A DNA stretch of 30,325 nt from Neonectria sp. B-13 (lineage: Eukaryota > Ascomycota > Sordariomycetes > Hypocreales > Nectriaceae): the NCBI GenBank assembly GCA_002682825.1, contig NOKP01000078.1:799-31123 (forward strand), written 5' to 3'. Within the stretch, counting starts at the first letter, position 1; every line of letters begins with the position of its first letter. Below, one piece after another: positions 18,656-27,290 of the stretch. The translations under genes were made by a program, and so were the position numbers. The notes below the pieces were generated by a model that did not search any database, was not told where the DNA came from, and saw only the letters and a program-made list of their open reading frames with translations.

Positions 18656-19476
18656 ACCGGTAGTGCTTGGCCGGCAAAGGAGAATGTCGCGCGGACGTGA
18701 ATGGATGTTGACTCAAAGTCGTTGTCGCAGATCTCGTGGAAGCATGAGTTATCGCAGTCTTTTAAAACGTTGTTAGTGGGAGGAGACTAGACAGGAAAGG
18801 TAGACTTACGGCATGAGATGGCAACTTTGAGCATTGCTGTGACTATGCCGATGTTGAAATTGGGCTTCGGAGTTGTGCCAAGTGGATGTTCAGGGTCGGC
18901 GGCTGCCTTGCAAAGCATTACATTGGTTATTCTTTGGTGACTAGAGTTGGGCGGTAGAAGCCGGTTGAAAGAAGCCGCGATTGCTTGCAACTGACATACG
19001 ACAGTGGGAGTAACAGCTGAGGTGGCGGGAGTCGGTGCACGCGTAGCAAGGAGATTGAGAGTATAGGCTTCTTCAGCCTCATTATCAGACGAGGCATCAT
19101 CTTGAGCAACAAGAGGGCTGGGAAAGGAAGCCTCCTCGCTGACAGATGTAGTAGATGGTTCACTTCGAGACTCAGAGGGCTGCCGATTCTCAGGAGGTGA
19201 AGTCTCGCTGACCCGGCTGCTTAAGACTTCAGCTGGCGTGGTGTTTTCTCCAGCGCCGGGCAGACAAGCCGGACAAGCCGGCACACTCTCCATGTCATCC
19301 ATGTCATCCATCTCACTTTCTGTGGCATCGTAGCCAAGGCCATGGTGAAAGGGATTTGGAGACTCACGCCGGAGGAGATGGGTGTGCTTTGTCTGTTGCT
19401 CGGATGGATCAAATGAACCGCGCTTATTGCTAGCTTGGCTCAGGCTAGCAGATGGAAGAGGCCATGAGATTGCCAT
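18656..19476 (-). pseudogene. Unrecognised Ser/Pro/acidic gene, cut off in exon 2
   Basis: Exon 1 (19476-18810) starts at an ATG in good context (ctcaATGGC). It encodes a low-complexity Ser/Pro/Glu protein with MDDMDDMESV, a CPAC pair and a more ordered end (QLQAIAASFNRLLP, NIGIVTAMLKVAISC). A 51-base intron (18809-18759) has a GTAAGT donor, a CTAAC branch site and an AAG acceptor. Exon 2 continues in frame (CDNSCFHEICDNDFESTSIH, then VRATFSFAGQALPV) until about 18656, where the RecQ-associated fragment starts on the opposite strand. Splice phase and open frame across the intron support a real gene. I do not recognise the family. The Cys/His spacing around the splice junction (SCHCDNSCFHEIC) could bind metal, but this is only a suggestion. 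The rest of the gene is not in the window. Confidence 0.6.
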
Positions 19477-19599
19477 TGAGAAGGCTGAAGATGGGAAAAT
19501 TTATGCGAAGGAGGTTCTAAATTCAAGTAGAGGAGTGAAGATGGGCAGAGTGTCTTTGAACGAGAAGTGAATCGATGGAGGGAGGGAAGTCAAGCTTTA

Positions 19600-19626
19600 T
19601 GCTTTGTATAAAGATGGTTATATAAG
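19600..19626 (-). promoter_or_regulatory. Possible TATA-type promoter of the 18656-19476 gene
   Basis: On the minus strand TTATATAA (19625-19618) and CTTTATACAAAG (19613-19602) lie 125-150 bp upstream of the ATG, followed by a C/T-rich leader (CCCTCCCTCC around 19580). Position and composition fit a fungal promoter; there is no further evidence. Confidence 0.4.
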
Positions 19627-20658
19627 ATGAGTTTGGCTACTGTTACATTGCTGTTGGGCGTACAACTGTTGGAATATGATAAGACTCTACATTACCAGGA
19701 GTCTGCCACGTATGATAGTCATATATGATATATTACATTTTAAGTCAATGCATATGGCCATTCAACCACAGTTCAAGTCTACAAGGCAGCCCAGCCTACG
19801 ACATCATGGGCGGCCATGACTAAAGCTGGTTTCATCGCAGCCTTATATTTAACAACGCCTGGAAGATGATGAAATTCTCTGATGGCTAGGAGGTATATGC
19901 AGACAGTAGAATATAAGTTTCCTCTCGCACTTGATTGAGGCTGTAAATGGCGGAAACCGGCTCTAACGCCACAAAATGCTATTACTAGCGACAAACACTT
20001 ACGGACCAGCCAGTCGCTGATGAACTAAAACTGTTTGACACAAATATCAGCCTTGGTTCCATCATCTCTCACTGACAGGGCTGAACAGCCAAGGCTGAAG
20101 TCACGGCTGTAATGCGGTGTCGTCATGGAACACCACCAACAGGGCCAGTTGGTGCACCCTTGTCTAACGAATAATTTGACGACATGTCAAATGAGCTTGA
20201 GGCATGGTCATGCCCAGCCGCAAGTGACGGCGACCCTGGGCTGGTTGGTGGTCATGCCCTGGCGTCGTTCTTTGTGTATGAAGCGCTCTGAACTCACCGA
20301 CTTTCCCTCCCTCTCACCCTCTCTCTCTGCTCTTCCGTAGACTTCGCAAGGCCTCCAATTGGCTCACTCCTGCTCTCATCTGCACATGGATTTCTATAAT
20401 TCTGGACCCTTCAGGTTTGGCAAGCATTAGTATCCTGCTCTGTCTGTCTTCTGACAACACTGACAGAGGAGTCTATAGATACCATCTGAATTTTCCGTTC
20501 ACTCCCTCAAAATTCTGTTTGCTTTCACAATTATGTGAAACACTACTGGTGATAGTGGATGTCACATCTATCAGCTGTTGAGACCGCTATTGAGACGTAT
20601 TTGCTTTTTCCTGCTTTTCATATAGAACTCAAATGCTCGCTGATACCGGCCTTCTAGG
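19627..20658. other. Stretch with no recognised gene
   Basis: Only short open frames without motifs. A C/T-rich run (20300-20340, CCCTCCCTCTCACCCTCTCT) resembles a fungal 5' leader, but no coding region follows it. Confidence 0.5.
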
Positions 20659-20736
20659 ATCCGGTCTCGAAGACCCGGATCCCTAGCAATCCGGTCTCAA
20701 TGACCCGGATCCCTTGGATCCGGCCTGAAGACCGTC
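20659..20736. repeat. Three tandem palindromic units, about 30-bp period
   Basis: Units start at 20659, 20689 and 20718. Units 1 and 2 are ATCCGGTCTC-N3/4-GACCCGGATCC and read almost the same on both strands. Unit 3 is shorter (ATCCGGCCTGAAGACC). Each can form a hairpin with GGATCCGG/CCGGATCC arms. The function is unknown. Confidence 0.7.
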
Positions 20737-20962
20737 ACTTTCTCTGTCTCAAGGACCTCATCGCAGCCCCTAGGATAACAAGGGCATCTTTGTATATAGG
20801 AGCTGCTACGAGCCCTCTGTTAGATAGAAAGCAAGAGCTTCTATTCACATCACAATGCACCCTTCCTATCAGATGCAACAGTGGAATACGGCAATGAATA
20901 GGCGCTTGTGAAGTGCGTTACATTACGGACTCTACAGAATCTGCAGCTGTTCCCGGGAGAGA

Positions 20963-21054
20963 CTAGCGGCTACTGAAGAGGGCTAGTGGCAACTCAAAAG
21001 AACTAGTGGCGACCCAAAAGAGCTAATTACGTATCTAGTGGATACCTAAAATGT
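20963..21054 (+). repeat. Imperfect 20-bp tandem repeat
   Basis: CTAG(C/T)GGC-type units start at 20963, 20983 and 21003, with a weaker one at 21023 (exact 20-base spacing) and another at 21035. The best pair is ctagtggcaactcaaaagaa and ctagtggcgacccaaaagag. Confidence 0.65.
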
Positions 21055-23346
21055 CACAAAAAGACGAACGTCCCTCGCGGGACCAGCAACCCCCCCTTAT
21101 AACGTGACATAAAATTATCCCGATGGGAGCCACCATGTTGTGCATCTTCTTCTTGACTGCGGCATCGTCTAGCATGTTGTACACTTGCTTAATGGCTTGG
21201 CTGGCTGTACCGTCGATTTGGAGCATGTCTTAAAGCACCATGGAGATGTCAACGTGGAGACAAGTATCCTCGGCGCTGAGGCCATTACCGGTGGGTACGC
21301 TGTTTTTGTCGACCAACAGGCTCTCGTGGACCTTGTACAAATGCGCTATCGCCTCGCCCAATGCCTTCTCCAGTGTCTGCCATCCATCCTGCATCATCTC
21401 TCGAGGAGTCGGTGGGGGGTGCACAGCCCTAAGAAACGTACCCAGCGACAGACGACTTCTCCCCGCGAGATGGAGTGTGAGATGGGCGTTTTTTGGTACT
21501 TGTTGATTAAGCGAGCCTGCGTCTTAGCCTGCTCGGATTGTATGGCTGTGAGGCTGCCGTGGAGGGCGTCGAGACGGGGGACCAGCCGCCCGATTCGTCG
21601 CTGCATATCCTCTGGAGTTGTAGGATCGAGCGCTGCGTGGTCTATGTCCACGTCCTCCAACATGGCCCCCGGCTCTGTTGCGTCAATCCCGGTCCCGGTC
21701 CCGAGTCTGACAAGGGAGAGAAAGCCTGAGTACAGCCAAACCGCATTAGCCTGGGGATGCTTGAGGAATTGGACGACTTGTCTAAGACAGAAAGCCACCA
21801 GAACGACAGCTGCTAGGAGGACGAGATAGTAGAGCAATGGAAAGCAGGAATACAACGTCCCCAGAAGGCGAAGGACGAGCCATCCTTGAGCAGGAGAGTC
21901 GGGCTTATTGCCTCTCATGATACGCCTCGCAGTGCTGGCACCGGTGCAGTTGATGTTGTATTTGGTGACGGGGCTGTGGTAGTAGCGTTGTTGGCCTGGA
22001 GGGACTGGTTGGTCCTGAGATTTGCCTCGGCGCCGGGCGGTTTAGGCCGGTCGGATGCGTGGGGGGAGGAGGGCCTGCTCTGAGCGGGTGGCGATGACTT
22101 CTTGAGCAGATTCGGCCTCGTTTTCAGGGGAAGAAGGCTCGTCAATTGCGTAAAGGGGGCTATTGTCAGGCGTCGGCTTTCGAGAACCAGCCCGCGAAGA
22201 AGTCTCGCTAGCTTCAGAGCAATCTCGCTCTCGCCACATGCACTGTTATTTCACACCCGTTAGCAAACCAATCCCACTCTCTTGGATGTTGACATACTCT
22301 GTCCTCGGCCTCGTGCAGGATCCGACGGATGTCATCCGACATCAGGTTCGGCATGGTGACGCAGAAAGCATGGTCGAGCTGGTAAGTAAGTGGGCAGTCT
22401 GCCTTTTGTGCGAGACTGACCCTTAGAGAAGCCAATGAGTTGGACGGATGTTGGTTTCTTTGTTGGCGTTGGACATGTCTCTCCAAGATGAGCGGTGAAA
22501 TTGGTGGCGGCGAGGCTATCAAAGAAGGAGGATGTGAGTGAGGAGGAAATTTGACTTGAAAAGGGACTAAAATGACAAGATACTAACTCCTATCCTCTAC
22601 ATAATAATATAAACGTCACATCTCAAATGGCCCCTGCAACGCCTTTTCACGCTTCAACGCTTGCAACCGTCTGTGCTCCATCCTGTACCACGTGTATCAC
22701 TCCGCCGTGATGACAACACCCGCGTAATCGGGTTCAAGCGGATGCATCTGCTTCCAGTCTCTTCCGTGCTGCTCCTGATATGAGCGGTACCAGTCTTGTG
22801 CGATGCCATCTTCAGGCCCAAGCAAGTCTGTCTGTGGCTGCGGGCTCGCATGCGACTCTGGAGAAGGAACCTGTCACATCCAGTATATAGGCTATCATTG
22901 CACTACGCATTAGCGGAGTGCGCATTCCCTTTTGCCATAGTCGGCAATGCGACAGAACCGAAAGCTGCTGATATTGGCGGGCAGGCTCTCCAACGGCTGT
23001 TGTCTTGCCATGGCCGGCTTCGGTCGTGATGCTATTGCCAGGAGAGACGGCTGGGCACAGCGCCATCTCTGCTCGGCAAGATTGGCCAGAGTCGTTGCGT
23101 GCTGTCCCTGGGGAACCATATTGGTAGCCCTCTTGGTGGCCTCTATCGGAGCTGTTCGTGTTCACCTTCTTTCCCTGCGCTAGCGCTATGTCCACCATAT
23201 CCTTTTTCCAGGGAGGCATATCCAAAATCCGCCGCTTGAGGGCCCCATTCACCCAAGTCTTGAAATGGCCATTCTTGTTCCAAGACGGCGGTCACGTTTC
23301 CTCCACCTCCAGCGCCACCGACCGATGAGACAACACCCCGAGACAA
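21035..23346 (-). pseudogene. Decayed unrecognised coding block with membrane segment and coiled-coil-like part
   Basis: Several protein-like stretches follow each other on the minus strand in changing frames. From the 5' side: KTWVNGALKRRILDMPPWKK (about 23263-23204); NLAEQRWRCAQPSLLA (about 23085); a Glu/Arg-rich stretch ending TMPNLMSDDIRRILHEAEDR and EWDWFAN (22400-22255); and ASETSSRAGSRKPTPDNSPL (22210-22150). Then one frame stays open from 22239 to 21394 except for a TAA at 22044-22042. It carries a hydrophobic membrane segment (LYSCFPLLYYLVLLAAVVLV) and then a heptad-like part (TTPEDMQRRIGRLVPRLDAL, TAIQSEQAKTQARL). Further pieces are WQTLEKALGEAIAHLYKVHE and QVYNMLDDAAVKKKMHNMV down to 21100. 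I cannot name the family; one membrane helix plus a coiled coil would fit many proteins. The frame changes and stop codon indicate a relic, unless several introns explain them. Confidence 0.45.
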
Positions 23347-26183
23347 GCCCTGACTCTCTTAAAATCGGCAATGCCTTCCACACAGCTCCTGTAGACGTCG
23401 GGATCCGTCATCGAAATGTGGTCGAGGTACTTGTGCGCCTGGCGGGCTCGCATGCCTCAGTCGATGGAGATAGAGGGCATGGCTGTTTGAGCGGGCACTG
23501 AGCGAGGACTTTGTTAGTTGGGAATGCTGGGGAGGCATGAGTCGATAAAAAGAATACCTTTTTGCCCGGCAGGGATGACTTAGCGCGGGGGGAACTTGGA
23601 TAGCTTTACAGTACAGCTGGCGGGACGTGGAATAGATGGACGATTGGGAGTAGTAATGAGGGTGTAGCCGATGAGAATAAAGTCGAACAGGTCATGGACC
23701 TTTTGAGCAAACCGCCTCGCGAAACTCTTGAGCGTACAGAGACGCGATGGGACTGGATACAGCTATTGACAAGTGTGAGAGTACCGCTGAATGATAAATG
23801 ATACACCAGTGTGAGCTGACGACGGCGTGACGCGGCTGGCAGCAAGACGGAGCCAGCCACCGCCGCTGCAATGCGACATATCATAATTAGCCTGGCAGGA
23901 ATCAAGTGAGGACAAACAGGATATTTGTTGAGGTGGTGAACAGAGCATTGTGAGTGGGTGTTCGTTGGTGAACAGAGAAGGCAGGCAAGCTGGGCAAACG
24001 GCAAGACAAAAAACCAAGTCAGTACTGCCCTGATATTGTAGAACTACACTAATCAACTATCTACTCATCTCCCCAATAGTACTAAGTCAACAAATAGTAA
24101 ATGCCCCCCCAAGCAGCCGTAGTCAAACCACAGCCATCTATTCACTGGATCCTATCACACCCTTTCCCTTATTCCCGTTGTGTCGTTGGTTGTTCTTCTG
24201 TCCCGTCCCTCCTGCTTCCCATTACCCGCAGTCTCAAACTGCTGCTACTGGGCGCGCATAATAATGAGCCAAAACGTGTTGATGCGCAATTGCTTCTCCC
24301 ACTTTACCGCCTCGAGCAGACTGTTGTGGATATAGCCCAGCATCTGCTCTGTCTCGTCCGAGATTCAAGATATCTCGTTGGCTATCAGGTCCTATTCGTC
24401 AAAGACCGACGTTGGCGCAGACTGGTTTAGCCACGAGGGGATATCTGGGTTACTGGCTATGCTTCTGTTACACCAATTGGCTTTTGCAAGTCGCATTGTT
24501 AAGATACAGTGCAAAATGCTTATTTGAACAAAAGGCTCAGTACATCCTCCTATATATTAAGCCTTGCATTCCTTTTTCTATAAACGATACTTGAAATCGG
24601 TTTGGACATGTTCCCTTCCATCCCTTGCCCATCCTCATGACCATCCTCATCATCATGACACGAGTATAGATCCAAACCTCAATGCCTTCTTAATTATGCC
24701 TCAGCTTATTGTCTATAAGTCCTCCGTCTTCCATCACAGGACTCACATAAGTACCTCAACAAAGGAGGCAGCGCTCAATACTGTTCTTTGAGCTATTATT
24801 CTCCTCGTGACTCTTGCAGGCACTCTTGCAGGCGTGACCCATTGCTGAAAACCTGATCATGGTTGTCGAGGTGGGGTTTAGTTGATATCTGAATGGAGGC
24901 CATCGATGACGTTCATCTCTGGTCATTAAATAATAAATTCCTAACCTAGGGGTTACTTACTGGAATTGGCATGGTGAAATCTTCTGACCAATCTCTGCCG
25001 TGAAGCAATATGTTGGAAGTAGTGATCATAATGTGGCTATGTGCGCATTGAAGTGCTCTAGCTGCGTCTGGGCCTCTTGCAAATGTCACATGGCATTGGC
25101 TATCACAAGGTTCCCTTATATGACAAACTTCCTAGGCCCGAAGGTCTTACAAAAGTTGATCAATTTGACCTCTCTCAACGAACCTTGATGCCCTCAACAA
25201 CCTAGTCATCCTCGATGACACGATTATTATCCCTTCTTACGAACCAAATCATGTATTTAAAGACCTTCCTTTCTCGCTAGGATAACTAGAAAGCAAGAGC
25301 TTTATCCAATTGATCCCGGCCATTAGATGTAATAAGTTGCATTAACCGGGAGGCCGTGCTGGTGGCGGCGACGACGCGACAAGCACGAGAGGGAGGAGCG
25401 TATATGTAAGCGGCGACGCAACACTTGCTCGACCAAAGACAATGACACCAAAGACCCAGGACAGGGCAACGAAATGGCCAAGGTACTCGAAAATTGTCCG
25501 CTTCCGCCACCAAGCATAGCATAGACATGGACATAGGGGAAACGGGCATGAACATGAGTATAGAGATGCGCATAGGGTCTGTGTCTGGCTCCTGTATTGT
25601 TTTTTCTCGTAGCACAACAGTCCGTAGCAAGCAGCGCGCCGTGTACAGCACGCGATACGCAGCACGCGGATTGCAAGAACAAACAGAACGTGACGCATCA
25701 GCGAGGAAGGGGGACAAGTGTGAAATCCTATTATCTGGGAACGTCCTGCATTCCTCTGAACCATTTTGGGCAGTCCCGACTTGCTCGTGCTTCTTGTAGT
25801 CTCATCTGGGCGAAGACCAAGGAGGAAGCTCCCAATACGACTCACATGAGGATGCCTTTGCTTCTGCGCAACCTCACGCTAGTGATCATGGCTATGCGAT
25901 TGTATATCACCAGCTCAGTAACTACAAGCACGAGGGATCAACGCGGAAAACAGGGTGCCTCTTCAAGCTCAAGATTGTACAGCGCTAGAAGGCTGGAGAT
26001 CGTTGGTCTTTGGAGGTGATGTGCAGTGATCGTAAGCACCGTCCTGACAGGCCAGCAGCCTTCCAAGAACACACCGCGTCTTAGCACCAAGCCAGCGTGA
26101 AACCATTAGAAGCTTAAAGCAAGCCTCGCAGCCCAAATATTCACTTGCCAAGCTCATCCCTTCCACGCTTGCTTTACTGTAAC
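23347..26183. other. Long stretch with no supportable gene
   Basis: Open frames of up to about 165 codons occur on both strands (for example around 25342-25845), but they overlap one another, lack family motifs and look compositional. 25500-25575 has a loose ATG-ACAT(A/G) periodicity, and 24630-24660 has short CATCCTCAT copies. The stretch may contain old, unrecognisable transposon or gene debris. Confidence 0.5.
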
Positions 26184-27027
26184 ATGAAGAGCGCTTTGAT
26201 ATTCCTAGCCGAGCTCTTCGCCCCCGTGGCCCTCGCTCAGTCCCTCTGCGGTCAGTACGACTACTTTGCTAACTTTAGCTACAAGTTCAATAATAATGGT
26301 TGTGGCAAGGGCTCCGGGCAGAGAAACCAGTGCATCCACGTTGACTGGTTTGATAACGGCGGTGTTAGCTGGCACGTCAACTGGACTTGGTCCGGTGGCC
26401 AGGACAACGTGAAGAGCTACCCATAATCTAGTCGTCAAATCTTTTCAAAGAGACATATGACCCAGACATTTTCTATACCGACCTTGGCATTGCGGCATTG
26501 CGGCGACAACAACATCCGCGCTAACGTCGCCTACGACCTCTTTACCGTCTCAGACCCCAACGTGGCGACTATGAGCTCATGATCTGGTAAGTACGTGAAG
26601 CCTTGAGGAAGAAAGGCTAAACGCTTAGTGAAGTGTTCTCTAGGTTACAACGTTGGCAGGTAGAACTGGGAACTCATCGTTGGGTGGGACGGTAGCATGA
26701 AGGTATTCACATTTGTCGTCCCCAGCCCTATTACTAGCTTCAACACCGATGTCAAGCAGTTGGTCAACAACCTGCAGACTAATAAAGGCTTCCCCCGCTG
26801 GAAACCAGTGTCTTGTAAGTATGCTTGCTCCATCTTCCTGAGCTCCGTAGCTAGAAAATGAGCCTAACCAAGTCCTGTCCTACCACAGCGTACCAGTGTG
26901 GCACTGTGCCTTTTACGTACGTCTGACCCTTTCTACTGTCATGGAGAAGAGGCAAAGTTAGCAAGTTAAACCCAGTAGCGGTCCAACCACTTTCACAGTG
27001 ACGAACTGGAATGCTAATGTTTATTAA
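26184..27027 (+). pseudogene. GH12 endoglucanase/xyloglucanase pseudogene
   Basis: Would encode a secreted enzyme cutting beta-1,4-glucan or xyloglucan in plant cell walls. A signal peptide (residues 1-18, cleavage after ALA) leads into QSLCGQYDYFANFSYKFNNN and VSWHVNWTWSGGQDNVKSYP, both typical of GH12. After KSYP (26426) one extra base breaks the frame; NLVVKSFQRD is readable in the shifted frame. Further on are NIRANVAYDLFT, a second frame change, GDYELMIW with the usual nucleophile Glu (codon 26573-26575), MKVFTFVVPSPITSF, and YQCGTVPFT joined by an intron (26917-26978) to GPTTFTVTNWNANVY and a stop at 27025-27027. The acid/base Glu of the usual GTEPF is Val here (GTG, 26906-26908). Introns near 26587 and 26815 keep GTAAGT donors. 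Frameshifts plus the loss of a catalytic residue make it inactive. Confidence 0.88.
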
Positions 27028-27290
27028 GCGGTATACCTAGTGCCGCAGTACACAGACGTATATTCAATTAACGCAGACATCTGCAACCTATTTAACAGTC
27101 CATGCCATTTCCCCTCAAGAACTGTCCAACCTGCAGCTTTGACGGATGCCTCAGTGGTTGCTACTCCGCCATCTAATTCCTGTGGTCGTACGGTCACTAC
27201 TTCAGTTGATCATCAGCCATTTCGCCGACTGGTGGCAAGTGGACCTCTCAATTTGGTCTTATCCTGAGAAGAACTCACGGATGGTCAACA
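27028..27290. other. Spacer between two pseudogenes
   Basis: A 75-codon open frame spans most of it (27040-27267) but shows no known motif. It may hold the lost 5' exons of the Est1-type gene; an acceptor-like caacag lies at about 27284-27289. Confidence 0.4.

Noticed and set aside
20659..21054. CRISPR-like array
   Set aside because: Repeats are contiguous or palindromic with no unique spacers of constant length, and the DNA is eukaryotic.
25286..25845. Overlapping open frames of 100-167 codons on both strands
   Set aside because: They overlap each other in most frames, are Cys/Ser/Arg-rich without motifs and lack splice or promoter context. They are best explained by local composition.
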